Positions 1 to 9,144 of a DNA stretch of 64,000 nucleotides are shown here, in pieces. Origin of the DNA: Phytophthora sp. 'mugwort' (Eukaryota; Oomycota; Peronosporomycetes; Peronosporales; Peronosporaceae). A program made the translations under genes and the position numbers. How positions within the stretch are numbered: the first letter of the stretch is position 1; every line of letters begins with the position of its first letter. The notes beneath the pieces are model-generated. The model saw nothing but the letters and a program-made list of their open reading frames with translations. It did not search any database and was not told where the DNA came from. The stretch is taken from positions 1 to 64,000 of the forward strand of contig JAUCEF010000019.1 in NCBI GenBank assembly GCA_033558025.1. The letters run 5' to 3'.

Positions 1-25
1 ATATAATTTAAAGAAAATAAATTTA

Positions 26-328
26 TTATAATGATAATAAATTTATTTTATAAATTGAAATATCTCCATATAATTTAAAGAAAATAATCATAATAGCTAA
101 TCCAATAGCTGATTCTGCTGCAGCTACTGTTAAAATTAATAAAGAAAAAACTTGTCCTATTATATCATCAATTAAAACTGCAAAATAAATAAAATTTAAA
201 TTAATTGATAATAATAATAATTCAATAGACATTAAAATAATAATAATATTCTGTCTATTTAAAATTATACCAAATAATCCAAGACAGAATAAAAAAAAAA
301 GTAAAAATAAAATGATTTAAATATTCAT
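26..328 (-). CDS. nad4L: NADH dehydrogenase subunit 4L, third copy (indel-disturbed)
   Basis: This is the small membrane subunit of respiratory complex I, in the inner membrane. It matches the intact 100-aa copies at 41813-42115 and 42171-42473. Against them it has one extra A in the poly-A run near 290-300 and one missing A near 320. The two indels cancel, but the frame is wrong between them. The C-terminal two thirds (26-232) reads normally. The stop lies inside the 12-nt loop element of the palindrome junction. The indels are probably consensus errors near a contig end, not a real lesion. Confidence 0.85.
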
Positions 329-330
329 AA

Positions 331-1308
331 TTAAATTAACCAATTAAAACTTATTAAAATACTTGCAGTATATAAAACCAGGATAATGAAAAAGGTAGAA
401 ATACTTTCCAACCTAAACGCATTAATTGGTCATAACGATATCGAGGTAAAATAGCTCGAGCAACTACAAATAAAACAACAAAAAAACAAATTTTAATACT
501 AAACCAAAAAGATCCGGGTAAAAAATTAATACAATTTATACTAAAAGGGAAAGGTGCTAACCAACCACCTAAAAATAAAATCGTAGTTAAACTACTCATT
601 AATAACATATTAGCATATTCACCTAAAAAAAATATGCAAAACCCATTGCAGAATATTCTACATTATAACCTGAAACTAATTCAGCTTCAGCTTCAGGTAA
701 ATCAAAGGGATGTCGATTTGTTTCTGCTAAACAAGATATAAAAAAAATTATAAAAATAGGAAAAAGAGGAAAACAATACCATACCGTTTTTTGTGCCCAA
801 ATAATAGAAATTAAATTTAAAGATTTTGCACAAACAATTACTGAAAGAATTGAAAACCCAATAGTTAATTCATATGAAATCATTTGTGCTGTTGATCTTA
901 AAGCCCCTAAAAACGAATATTTAGAATTACTTGACCAACCACCTATAATAACACCGTATACACCTAAAGATGAAATTGCTATTAAATATAAAATACCAAT
1001 ATTTAATTCAGTAAAAAACATACCAAAACCTAAAGGTATTATTGTCCAACTTAATAGACTTAAAAAAAAAGCTAAAATAGGTGCAAATATAAATAAAATT
1101 ACATCAGCATTACTTGGTAAAATTGTTTCTTTTACGAATAATTTAAGACCATCAGCTAATGGTTGTAATAATCCAAAAGTACCTACAACATTAGGTCCTC
1201 TTCTTCTTGAATAGAAGCTAATATTTTACGTTCAACTAAAGTAAAATAAGCCACAGCAATTAATAAAGGTAATATGAAAATTAAAAATTTTAAAATTGTG
1301 TATATCAT
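331..1308 (-). pseudogene. nad1: NADH dehydrogenase subunit 1, third copy, frame broken by three single-base deletions
   Basis: This is the ND1 subunit of complex I, at the interface between quinone site and membrane arm. It aligns along its whole length with the intact 326-aa copies at 40830-41810 and 42476-43456. It lacks one base near 375 (A run), one near 633 and one near 1212, leaving open segments 354-608 and 623-1021. The arms encode the same protein without interruption and the changes are homopolymer-like. I therefore read this as sequencing error near the end of the assembly, labelled broken only as the sequence stands. Confidence 0.8.
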
Positions 1309-3309
1309 AATAATTTGATTGATTTTTGAAAATTTTATTAGAATTAATCAATATTTTTGAATATTGTTCTAATATATTTGTATAATAATTATTTTTAATT
1401 AATGAATCTAAAAAATTAATATTAATTTTTAAAAATTTTTTATTAAAACTAAAATTATAAATAATTTTTATTTTTTTTTTTAATAAATAAGGTAAAATAT
1501 CTTTAATTTTTAAAAAAGCTTCTGATTTAGATTGATTTTTATTTAATAAAAATTTATAAAGATTTCTATAAATTATAGAATCTTTACGTTGTTCTATATT
1601 TACATTTAAAATTTGTTCATTTTTTTGAATAAAACCTTCTAAATTAATATACATTCCATTTTTTTTCTAAAAAAGTTAATCCAGGTAAAATTAGATTTGA
1701 ATTTTGAGCATCTTAGTAAAATGATGTCCTTGATAAATAACAAAACTATTTTTAGTTATTTTTAATTTATTTTGTAAATTTGTATTAAATAAATAATATA
1801 ATTTTGAATTATTTAACATATTTAATGATTTTGGAAAAGTAATTTCAAAAAAATTAATTAAAGAAGTTTGAAAATTAAAGAAATTAATATTATGGTTAAT
1901 AAATGATAAATTTTTTAATTTTGATAATAAAAAAAAACCATTTTTTTGATTTAAAATATTACTACCTATAATAATTAAAGGTTTTTTGCTTTTTTTAATT
2001 GTTTACAAAATACATGTTTTCCTAAAATAATATTTATTAAAGTTTTAAAAGTTAATCCTAAATGTTTTACTGGATAAGTAAAATTAATTTTATTACCGAT
2101 ATATGCTATTTTAAAATTTCCTTTTTTTAAACGATTAATTAAATGAATATTTAAAATAGAACCTTCTTGACGAATATCACTACCAATTATTAAACAAACA
2201 TCAGATTCTTCAATAGATTTTAAAGTATTATTAAATAAAAAATTTGAAGCTAAATCAGAATTTATCTTAATTTGTCGATTTTTTAAAAATTGTTCATAAT
2301 TTACATTTGAAATTCCTAATTTATTTAAATTTTTTTTTAATAAAAAAAGAGATTCTAAATCAGTTAAATCACCAATAATACTTTTAGCATTAAAACTATC
2401 TGTAATTATCAATTTTTTATTAATAATATTTAGAGCATCTAACCAAGAAATCCTATGAAAATTGTTTTGATTATCTTTTAATAATGGATATTTTAATCGT
2501 TGATATTTTAAACTATCAAAAAAATATCTTGTTTTATCTGATATCCATTCTTTATTAATATTAAAATTAGTTTTAGGTAAAATACGTATAATTTCATTAT
2601 TAAAAATATCAATTTTAATATTTGAACCAATACTATCTAAAATAGCAATACCCTCTTTTTTTTTTAATTCCCAAGAACGTGCTTTAAAAGTATAGGGTTT
2701 AGAAGTTAATGCACCAACAGGACATAAATCTACTAAATTACCAGAAAATTCGGATTTAAAAATATTTGAAGAATAAAAATTAATTTCAGTTTTATTACCA
2801 CGACCTGTTGTACCTAAACCGTCAATTCCACAAATTTCATTAGCAAAACGTACACAACGTGTACAATGAATACATCTTGTCATAATTGTTTTAATAAAAG
2901 GACCACAATATTTATCTTCAACGCCACGTTTTTTAAAAAAAAAACGACTACGATCCGATCCAAAAATCATTGTTTGATCTTGTAAATCACATTCTGACGC
3001 TTGATCACAAATAGGACAATCTAATGGATGATTTATTAAAAGAAATTCTAATACACTTTCACGTGCTTTTTGTACTAAAGGAGTATTAGTAAATATTTTC
3101 ATATTTGGTATTAAAGGCATTGCACATGAAGCTACAGGTTTAGGGGAATTTTCGATTTCAACTAAACACATACGACAATTACCGGCAATTTGTAAATTCT
3201 CTTGAAAACAGAATTTAGGGATTTGAATTTTAAAATTATTACATGCTTGTAAAACTGTTAAATTTTTATTAACTTTTAATTCGATATTGTTAATATATAT
3301 ATTAATCAT
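1305..3309 (-). pseudogene. nad11: NADH dehydrogenase subunit 11 (75-kDa Fe-S subunit), the only copy with a 5' end; frame disrupted near its 3' end
   Basis: This is the NADH-side iron-sulfur subunit of complex I, about 665 aa when frames are followed. The intact part (1975-3309, 444 aa) carries an N-terminal 2Fe-2S domain (C34, C45, C48, C62), a cluster motif with C98, C101 and C107, and CIHCTRC at 146-152, followed by the start of the molybdopterin-oxidoreductase-like domain. Single-base indels near 1983 (T run in the KKAKK region), about 1712, about 1667 and about 1314 break the C-terminal part relative to 39262-40833. Its TGA stop overlaps the nad1 ATG. The arm copies lack residues 1-145, so this locus must supply the functional gene. 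The indels are probably errors. Confidence 0.85.
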
Positions 3310-3391
3310 TTTAATGATAAAAAATTAAATAAAATATAAATTTATTTTCACTAAAAAGATATATTTTATTTAAAATATATTATTATAGTAA

Positions 3392-3475
3392 TATCAAAGA
3401 AGGGATTTGAACCCTTAACGCTTTTAAGCTTTACATCCTAAGTGTAACGTGTTTACCAATTTCACCACTTTGATA
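3392..3475 (-). tRNA. trnL(uag): tRNA-Leu(UAG)
   Basis: A cloverleaf forms on the minus strand with acceptor TATCAAA/TTTGATA, an anticodon stem TTACA/TGTAA around the loop CTTAGGA (anticodon TAG), a long class-II variable arm and a canonical GGTTCAAATCC T arm. Confidence 0.95.
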
Positions 3476-3483
3476 ATAAAAAT

Positions 3484-3565
3484 ACCTACTATTGGACTTG
3501 AACCAATAACCCTAAAAGGGAACAGATTTTAAATCTATCGTGTTTACCAATTTCACCAAGTAGGC
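3484..3565 (-). tRNA. trnL(uaa): tRNA-Leu(UAA)
   Basis: Minus-strand cloverleaf with acceptor GCCTACT/AGTAGGT, anticodon loop TTTAAAA (anticodon TAA), a class-II variable arm and a canonical T arm. It sits 8 nt from trnL(uag). The D-arm regions of the two leucine tRNAs are almost identical. Confidence 0.95.
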
Positions 3566-3583
3566 TAATATTTTTTTAAATAT

Positions 3584-4327
3584 ATGAAAAAAAAAAAAAT
3601 AATAACTTATTTACAATTACATTTATTTGAATTAAAATATAATTTTTTTATACTTTTAATCACTTTTTTTTATCTTTTTATAATTTCATATTATTTTTCT
3701 GATCAATTAATATATTTATTAGTTAATAATTTACTTAATAAAAATATGTTAAAATATTTTATTTTTACTAATATTACTGAAATTTTTATTACTAATATTT
3801 TTATAGCAATTTTCATAACAACTTTTATAACAATTCAATTAAGTTTTTTATTATTTTGGTTTTTTTTATCAAAAGGTTTATATAAATTTGAAAATTTTAT
3901 TTTTATAAAATTTTATATTTTTTTTATAATTTTTAATTTTTTTATAATAAAATTTATTTTTACTAATATTATTCCACATATTTGGGATTTTTTATTAAAT
4001 TTAAATTTTTCAAATTTATATCTTTTAACAATTTATTTTGAACCAAAAATTGATAATTATTTTGATTTTATTTTTTCTTCTTTTATTTATATATTTATAA
4101 TATTTATTTATTTTTTTTCTTTATTTTTTTTTATATCAAATAATATTTTAAAAATTAAAATAATTATTAATTTAAGAAAATTCTTTTATTTAAAAATAAT
4201 ATTATTGAGTGCTTTAATTACACCACCAGATATATTTAATTTTATATTAATTTATTTTATCTTTTTTTTTTTTTTTGAAATATTTATTTATATTTCAATA
4301 TATTTAAATAAATATAAATTAATTTAA
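3584..4327 (+). CDS. tatC: Sec-independent (Tat) protein translocase subunit TatC
   Basis: TatC is the polytopic core of the twin-arginine translocase, which moves folded proteins across the inner membrane. The 247-aa product is very hydrophobic with about six predicted membrane spans. It carries the TatC signature ITPPD in LLSALITPPDIFN near residue 210, ahead of the last spans. Length matches mitochondrial TatC (ymf16/mttB). ATG start. The 3' end overlaps the convergent rpl31-like ORF by 9 nt. A TatA-like mini-ORF occurs at 20732, which makes a mitochondrial TatAC system plausible. Confidence 0.93.
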   Translation: MKKKKIITYLQLHLFELKYNFFILLITFFYLFIISYYFSDQLIYLLVNNLLNKNMLKYFIFTNITEIFITNIFIAIFITTFITIQLSFLLFWFFLSKGLYKFENFIFIKFYIFFIIFNFFIIKFIFTNIIPHIWDFLLNLNFSNLYLLTIYFEPKIDNYFDFIFSSFIYIFIIFIYFFSLFFFISNNILKIKIIINLRKFFYLKIILLSALITPPDIFNFILIYFIFFFFFEIFIYISIYLNKYKLI

Positions 4328-4522
4328 TTTATTTTTTTTTATAAAATTTAATTTACTTTTATTTAAATTGATATTTGTATTTGTAATAATATCTGTTTCT
4401 TTAAAAATTCTTAAATTTAATTGATAATTTTTTAAATACTTAATAGATGTTATTTTTAAAGAAGATCCATTTGTTAAAATAATTTTATTTTTATAGGTAA
4501 AAAATTTTTTATTTTTATTCAT
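4319..4522 (-). CDS. rpl31: Small basic protein, candidate ribosomal protein L31
   Basis: The 67-aa product starts at the ATG at 4522. A longer in-frame start at 4552 lies inside trnC and is unlikely. The centre reads NGSSLKITSIKYLKNY, which resembles the DGSS..K..S.KY segment I associate with the short L31 of heterokont mitochondria. No zinc cysteines are present. It is lysine- and asparagine-rich, as expected for a ribosomal protein here, and overlaps tatC convergently by 9 nt. The assignment rests on a short motif and size. An unrelated small basic protein is possible. Confidence 0.5.
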   Translation of the reverse strand: MNKNKKFFTYKNKIILTNGSSLKITSIKYLKNYQLNLRIFKETDIITNTNINLNKSKLNFIKKNKLN

Positions 4523-4540
4523 ATAATATAATTTATTTTG

Positions 4541-4609
4541 GCTAGATAACATAAAGGTAATGTAAAGGACTGCAAATCCTTTAATGACGGTTCGAATCCG
4601 TCTCTAGCT
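4541..4609 (+). tRNA. trnC(gca): tRNA-Cys(GCA)
   Basis: Acceptor GCTAGAT pairs with CTCTAGC except at the last position. Anticodon stem AAGGA/TCCTT encloses loop CTGCAAA (anticodon GCA). The T arm is GGTTCGAATCC-like. Confidence 0.93.
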
Positions 4610-4614
4610 TTTAA

Positions 4615-4699
4615 AGGATAGAGTGGGATTTGAACCCACGGTATTATTACATACTTCAGTTTTCAAGACTGACACCTTAAACCACTCGATCACCTATCC
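4615..4699 (-). tRNA. trnS(uga): tRNA-Ser(UGA)
   Basis: Minus-strand class-II tRNA with acceptor GGATAGG/TCTATCC, anticodon stem TCAGT/ACTGA around loop CTTGAAA (anticodon TGA), a long variable arm and T arm GTGGGTTCAAATCCCAC. Confidence 0.95.
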
Positions 4700-4708
4700 A
4701 TATTAAAA

Positions 4709-5122
4709 TTAACGTCTTTTTTGTTTTTTTAATCTACAACCATTAAAAGGTTTTGTTGTTTTATCTAAAATATATTTTATTTTAATTTTTTTATTTTTTA
4801 TATTTTTTAAAACATTATATCGACCTAAACCAGTACCATGTAAATAAATTTTTAATTTTTTTATTTTTTTTAATTGAAGATATTTATTAATTTTATATAC
4901 AATTAATTGAACATTATATGGTGTATTTTTTTTAAAACGTGTTTTTTTTAATGATTTTGTAGACCATTGTTTTAAAAGATTTCCTTTATAAGTTGTTAAA
5001 CTTATAATAGTATTTTTTAAATTTGCTGTAATATGTAAATTTGTTAAAATTAAAGGATTTTTTTTTTTTAAATTTATTTTTTTTTTAAATTTATTTTTAA
5101 AATTATATTTATTTTTATTCAT
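4709..5122 (-). CDS. rps11: Small-subunit ribosomal protein S11
   Basis: uS11 binds the platform of the mitochondrial small subunit near the mRNA exit. The 137-aa product has a lysine-rich N-terminal extension, then the S11 core (NTIISLTTYKGNLLKQWST) and the C-terminal signature region LHGTGLGR plus KPFNGCRLKKQKRR, equivalent to the bacterial H-NGCRP-K tail. It lies 12 nt downstream of rps13 on the same strand, keeping the bacterial S13-S11 order. Confidence 0.95.
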   Translation of the reverse strand: MNKNKYNFKNKFKKKINLKKKNPLILTNLHITANLKNTIISLTTYKGNLLKQWSTKSLKKTRFKKNTPYNVQLIVYKINKYLQLKKIKKLKIYLHGTGLGRYNVLKNIKNKKIKIKYILDKTTKPFNGCRLKKQKRR

Positions 5123-5134
5123 AGAATAATAACT

Positions 5135-5548
5135 TTATCTTTTTTTTTTTTTTTGACTTTTAAATGGTCGTTTATTACGTGAAATACGTTTTTGAATAAA
5201 AATTTTTTTTAATTTTTTAGATGTTTTTGAATTTGTATGAGTACGTTGTCCTCTAACAGGTAATCCCTGACTTTGTCTAATTCCACGATTACTTTTAATT
5301 TCTACTAATTCATTTAATCTTTCAGTTTTAATTTTTTTTAAAAGTTGTTCAACTTTTAAATTTTTATTAATATAATTAACCAGTCGGTTTACATGGTTGT
5401 TTTTAAGTTTATTAAGGGTGATTTGAGGATTAATTCCTATATTTTTACAAATTTTCTTGGATTGAAATTCATTAATACCATATAATATAGTTAATGAATA
5501 TAAAATACTTTTTGAATCTGAAATTGTTTTATTAAAAATATATAACAT
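5135..5548 (-). CDS. rps13: Small-subunit ribosomal protein S13
   Basis: uS13 sits in the small-subunit head. The 137-aa product shows the helix-two-turn-helix region (LTILYGINEFQSKKICKNIG) and the C-terminal RNA-binding segment SNRGIRQSQGLPVRGQRTHTN, the S13 hallmark. ATG start. It is first in the minus-strand pair rps13-rps11 and diverges from rpl2 across a spacer of only 28 nt, which probably holds signals for both directions. Confidence 0.96.
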   Translation of the reverse strand: MLYIFNKTISDSKSILYSLTILYGINEFQSKKICKNIGINPQITLNKLKNNHVNRLVNYINKNLKVEQLLKKIKTERLNELVEIKSNRGIRQSQGLPVRGQRTHTNSKTSKKLKKIFIQKRISRNKRPFKSQKKKKR

Positions 5549-5576
5549 AATAGATTTTATCTATATACCATATAAA

Positions 5577-6383
5577 ATGATAGAAAAAAAAATAAAACCT
5601 ATAACACCATCACAACGTCAAACATTTTTATTAAAAAAAGATAATTTAACTAAAATTTTTAAAATTAAATCTTTAACAAAAGGTTTTCAACGTGCTAATG
5701 GTAAAAATAATCAAGGTAAAATAACTATAAAACATCGCGGTGGTGGACATAAACGTTTATATAGAATAATTGATTTTAATAGATCTAAAAATATTGAAGG
5801 TTATATTATTAAAATTTTATATGATCCTAATCGTTCCGCAAATATCGCTTATATTAAAAACAATTCTAAATCTTATTTAATTTTAGCACCGGAAGGTTTA
5901 AAAATTAATCAATATATAAAAAGTTCACCTAATGCTGAATTAAAAGTAGGTAATGCTTTACCATTACAAAATATACCAATTGGTAGTTTAATTCATAATA
6001 TTAGTTTATATCCAAAATCTAGAGGAAAATTAATAAGAAGTGCTGGAACATCTGCACAATTAATTCAAAAAATTGATAATAAATACGCTCGAATTCGTTT
6101 AAATTCTGGTGAATTAAAATTAATTTTATTAACTTGTTATGCAACATTAGGTGTTGTATCTAATATTAATCATAAAAAAATTAAATTAGGTAAAGCTGGG
6201 CGTTCACGTTGGTTAAATAGACGACCTTCTGTACGTGGTGTAGCAAAAAATCCTGTCGATCATCCACATGGTGGTGGTGAGGGTAAAACAAGTGGAGGGC
6301 GACCTTCTGTAACACCACAAGGTAAAATAACTAAAGGAAAGCCTACACGTAAAAAAACAAAAAAAAAATTAATTATTAAATAA
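5577..6383 (+). CDS. rpl2: Large-subunit ribosomal protein L2
   Basis: uL2 is a core large-subunit protein next to the peptidyl-transferase centre. The 268-aa product has the N-terminal GKITIKHRGGGHKRLYR region, a central OB/SH3 region, and the C-terminal motif GVAKNPVDHPHGGGEGK with its conserved histidines. Length is close to bacterial L2. It opens the plus-strand cluster rpl2-rps19-rps3-rpl16, which retains bacterial S10-operon order without L22. Confidence 0.97.
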   Translation: MIEKKIKPITPSQRQTFLLKKDNLTKIFKIKSLTKGFQRANGKNNQGKITIKHRGGGHKRLYRIIDFNRSKNIEGYIIKILYDPNRSANIAYIKNNSKSYLILAPEGLKINQYIKSSPNAELKVGNALPLQNIPIGSLIHNISLYPKSRGKLIRSAGTSAQLIQKIDNKYARIRLNSGELKLILLTCYATLGVVSNINHKKIKLGKAGRSRWLNRRPSVRGVAKNPVDHPHGGGEGKTSGGRPSVTPQGKITKGKPTRKKTKKKLIIK

Positions 6384-6386
6384 ATT

Positions 6387-6623
6387 ATGTCTAGAAGTAA
6401 ATATAAAGGTCCATTTTTTAAAGTTAATTTATTAAAAAAAAAACAATGGATAAAAATAACTAATAAAAATTTAACAATATTACCTGAATATAGTAATCAT
6501 TCTGTAAGTATTTATAATGGTAAAATATTTATTAATTTGGAAATAAATGATAAAATGATTGGTTTTAAATTTGGTGAATTTATTAATACACGAAAAAAAC
6601 ATATATATAAAAAAAAAAAATAA
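6387..6623 (+). CDS. rps19: Small-subunit ribosomal protein S19
   Basis: uS19 lies in the small-subunit head near the A-site finger. The 78-aa product starts MSRSKYKGPF and has the typical SVSIYNGKIFI and GFKFGEFINTRK segments (family: G.K.GEF..TR). It begins 3 nt after rpl2 and is followed 3 nt later by rps3. Confidence 0.95.
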   Translation: MSRSKYKGPFFKVNLLKKKQWIKITNKNLTILPEYSNHSVSIYNGKIFINLEINDKMIGFKFGEFINTRKKHIYKKKK

Positions 6624-6626
6624 ATT

Positions 6627-7457
6627 ATGGGTCAAAAAATTATACCAATTAGTTTAAGATTAAATAAAAAAAAAAATTGGGATTCCCAATGGATTGTTAA
6701 TAATAATGAGTATTCTAATTTATTGCATTTTGATTTAGAAATTAAAAAATATTTTCAAAATATTTTTAATTATAAAAATTTAAAATTAATAGATATAAAT
6801 ATAGTAAAAACATCAAATAATATAAATATATATGTTTATATTCAAAAAAATGCAAAAAAATATTATAAATTATCTTATAATCAAATTATTAAATATTTAA
6901 ATATATATTATATTAATAATAATATTAAATTATTTATCAAAAATGTCCAATTTTTTGAATTAATTAAATTACGAAAAAATTTAAAAAGAATTTTTGATAA
7001 AATAAGAAAAAATAATCGAATTAATAAAAATGTTAAAAAAATGATTTATAATTTTAGTTATGCTTTTTATACTAAAAATATAAATATTATAACTTTTTAT
7101 ATTAAACAAACATTAGAAAAAAAAAAAACACATAAAAAATTTATTAATAATATTGATAATATGCTTCAAGAATTTTTTAAAATATTTTCTAATTTTATTG
7201 GTTATCGTTTACAATTTAAAGGTCGTTTAAATAAATCAAAACGTAAAAAAAAACTAATTTTTCAAAAAGGAAAAATACCATTAAATACTTTAGAATATGA
7301 TATTAAATATCATTTTAATGAATTTAAAACACCATCGGGTATTTGTAGTATTAAATTATGGATTTTTTTTAAACCACTAAAAACTACATTAAATTCTAAA
7401 TTTTTAAAAAAACAAAGAATTAAAAATACTAATTATGTTATTTCCAAAAAAAACTAA
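6627..7457 (+). CDS. rps3: Small-subunit ribosomal protein S3
   Basis: uS3 lines the mRNA entry channel. The 276-aa product starts MGQKIIPISLRL, the usual S3 opening (MGQK..P...R). The C-terminal domain near 200-250 reads YRLQFKGRLNKSKRKKK and later KTPSGICSIKLWIFF, matching the S3 C-terminal core (G.R..G..RA....G......K.W). The middle is an AT-driven lysine/asparagine-rich stretch with little identifiable KH domain. The last 23 nt overlap rpl16 in another frame. Confidence 0.93.
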   Translation: MGQKIIPISLRLNKKKNWDSQWIVNNNEYSNLLHFDLEIKKYFQNIFNYKNLKLIDINIVKTSNNINIYVYIQKNAKKYYKLSYNQIIKYLNIYYINNNIKLFIKNVQFFELIKLRKNLKRIFDKIRKNNRINKNVKKMIYNFSYAFYTKNINIITFYIKQTLEKKKTHKKFINNIDNMLQEFFKIFSNFIGYRLQFKGRLNKSKRKKKLIFQKGKIPLNTLEYDIKYHFNEFKTPSGICSIKLWIFFKPLKTTLNSKFLKKQRIKNTNYVISKKN

Positions 7458-7839
7458 ATATAAAAAACAATTTAAAAGTAAACTTACAGGTAAAACAACA
7501 AAAGGTAATAATATTGTTTATGGTAAATATGCTATTAAAGTTTTAAAAGAAACACGTTTAACATCAAGACAAATAGAAGCAACTCGTCGAATAATTATTC
7601 GAAAAATGAAACGATTAGGATTTCTTTGGATTCGTGTTTTTCCAGATACACCTGTAACAGCAAAACCTACAGAAAATCGTATGGGTAAAGGAAAAGGTGC
7701 TGTTTCTTTTTGGGTTGCTAAAGTTAAAAAAGGTCAAATTTTATATGAAATTAGCGGTATTTCATTAGAAAATGCAAAAAAAGTTTTAAAAGCGGGTTCT
7801 AATAAATTGCCGGTTAAAACAAAATTTATTTATAAATAA
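7435..7839 (+). CDS. rpl16: Large-subunit ribosomal protein L16
   Basis: uL16 organises the A-site region of the large subunit. The 134-aa product has TSRQIEATRRIIIRKMKR and the strongly conserved VFPDTPVTAKPTENRMGKGKG, then FWVAKVKKGQILYEISG. The start ATG at 7435 lies inside rps3 (23-nt overlap), as in many mitochondrial S3-L16 pairs. Confidence 0.97.
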   Translation: MLFPKKTKYKKQFKSKLTGKTTKGNNIVYGKYAIKVLKETRLTSRQIEATRRIIIRKMKRLGFLWIRVFPDTPVTAKPTENRMGKGKGAVSFWVAKVKKGQILYEISGISLENAKKVLKAGSNKLPVKTKFIYK

Positions 7840-7840
7840 T

Positions 7841-7916
7841 TAGGCTTATAGTTTAATTGGTTAGAGCATACCGCTCATAACGGTATAGTTGTAGGTTCAA
7901 ATCCTACTAGGCCTAA
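7841..7916 (+). tRNA. trnM(cau): tRNA-Met(CAU), probably the elongator
   Basis: Acceptor TAGGCTT/AGGCCTA. Anticodon stem TACCG/CGGTA encloses CTCATAA. The anticodon stem lacks the three G-C pairs of initiators. The D arm AGTTTAATTGGTTAGAGC resembles bacterial elongator tRNA-Met. The choice among the three CAU tRNAs here is by resemblance only. Confidence 0.85.
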
Positions 7917-7936
7917 TTAAAAAATTTTTATTTTAA

Positions 7937-8605
7937 ATGAAAAAATTAAAAAAACAAAAAACAAATAATTTATCAAATTATCAACAATTTTTAAAAAATA
8001 ATTATTTAAAAAAAAAAAAATTTAAATTAAAAAATATTTTATTTGAAAATCCAATTTTATTTAATAATTTAAATTTAGAATCTTATGTAATTGAATTTAA
8101 TAATTATGAAAACATTTATTTACCTTTTACTTTAATAAAAATAGATAAAATTTCAACAATTGCTATAAAATATGAAAATATTATATTATTTAATTATGAT
8201 TTAACTTATAATATATTACATCAATTTAATAAAATAATGCTTCAAAATATTTTAATAAAAAAAAATAATTCAATAAAAGGTCGTTTACTTGGTGGAAATT
8301 GGAATAATAAAAAAATTTTTATTTCAATTTTAGGATTTATTTTTTCTATAAAACCTATTAATTTAAATAATGCTTTAAATTATAAAAAAAAATTTTATTT
8401 TAATAAATATAATAAAAAAGGTTTCTATAAAAGAAGAATTAATTCAACACGTTTAATTAATTGTTATAAATTAAAATATTTAAATTTTAAAGTTAATAAT
8501 TTAAATATATTTAAAAAATCAAAAAAAGAATTTTCAAGACTTTCTTATATTCAAACTATTATTCAAAATCAAAAAATAAAAAATAATAATTTTAAAATAA
8601 AATAA
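7937..8605 (+). CDS. Unassigned basic protein, possibly S1-like ribosomal protein
   Basis: This 222-aa, lysine/asparagine-rich product follows rpl16 and trnM and precedes atp8 on the same strand. Residues about 115-140 (KGRLLGGNWNNKKIFISILG) loosely resemble an S1/OB-fold strand pattern (G.v.g..kgg..v.i.G), suggesting a mitochondrial rps1-type protein. No other domain is recognisable. Position within the ribosomal cluster and basic composition support a ribosomal role. The identification is tentative and composition bias could produce the resemblance. Confidence 0.6.
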   Translation: MKKLKKQKTNNLSNYQQFLKNNYLKKKKFKLKNILFENPILFNNLNLESYVIEFNNYENIYLPFTLIKIDKISTIAIKYENIILFNYDLTYNILHQFNKIMLQNILIKKNNSIKGRLLGGNWNNKKIFISILGFIFSIKPINLNNALNYKKKFYFNKYNKKGFYKRRINSTRLINCYKLKYLNFKVNNLNIFKKSKKEFSRLSYIQTIIQNQKIKNNNFKIK

Positions 8606-8666
8606 AAATAAAAGTGTTCTTTCAAGAAAAATATATGTTGAAGAAATAAAAATTTATTATAAAATT

Positions 8667-9059
8667 ATGCCACAATTCGATCAATTTTCATTTTTTAATC
8701 AAGTTTCTTGGTTTTTATTTTTTTTTTTTAATTTTTATTTTTTTATTACTTATTTTTTTTTACCTAAAATTTGTTATAATTTAAAATTTAGAAAAAAAAA
8801 AATAATTTTTGATAATAAAAAAAAAAATCAAATTAATTTTGAAAAAAATAATATTATTTATTTTTTTAATAATTCTTATAAAACTTTTTGTTTTAATTTT
8901 GAGTTATTTATAACAAAAAAATTATCTATTTATAAAAAAAATCAAAATATTAAAATACAAAAAACTTCAATTTTTAATAAAATATTAAAACAAAAAATTA
9001 ATTATATTTTAAATAAAAAATTTTTATTATTAAATAAAATTTTTATAAGAATTAATTAA
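8667..9059 (+). CDS. atp8: ATP synthase subunit 8
   Basis: Atp8 (subunit A6L, Ymf19 family) is a membrane-anchored Fo component. The 130-aa product begins MPQFDQFSFFNQVSWF, the diagnostic MPQ-D-F-Q-W start of the family. One hydrophobic segment follows at about 15-33, then a basic, poorly conserved matrix tail. Length is within the range of protist Atp8. A 61-nt spacer separates it from the upstream ORF. Confidence 0.92.
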   Translation: MPQFDQFSFFNQVSWFLFFFFNFYFFITYFFLPKICYNLKFRKKKIIFDNKKKNQINFEKNNIIYFFNNSYKTFCFNFELFITKKLSIYKKNQNIKIQKTSIFNKILKQKINYILNKKFLLLNKIFIRIN

Positions 9060-9069
9060 TTTTTTAAAT

Positions 9070-9142
9070 AAGTGTATAGCTCAGCTGGTAGAGCACCGGA
9101 CTTTTAATCTGATGGTCTTGGGTTCAAATCCCAATACACTTA
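9070..9142 (+). tRNA. trnK(uuu): tRNA-Lys(UUU)
   Basis: Acceptor AAGTGTA/TACACTT, canonical D arm TAGCTCAGCTGGTAGAGC, anticodon loop CTTTTAA (anticodon TTT), T arm TTGGGTTCAAATCCCAA. Confidence 0.97.
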
Positions 9143-9144
9143 TT

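Larger units (their letters stand above)
1..2874. repeat. Left copy of the nad4L-nad1-nad11C repeat (possible terminal inverted repeat)
   Basis: This block matches 42146-45024 in the same orientation and 39262-42142 in inverted orientation, apart from single-base indels. Identity stops inside nad11 near position 2874: beyond it this copy continues into the nad11 5' end, whereas the other two copies join the 3' flank of cob. Position 1 corresponds to position 42146, almost exactly the symmetry centre of the large palindrome. It can be read as the left terminal repeat of a unit of about 42 kb. Several homopolymer length differences occur only in the first 2 kb. Confidence 0.9.
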
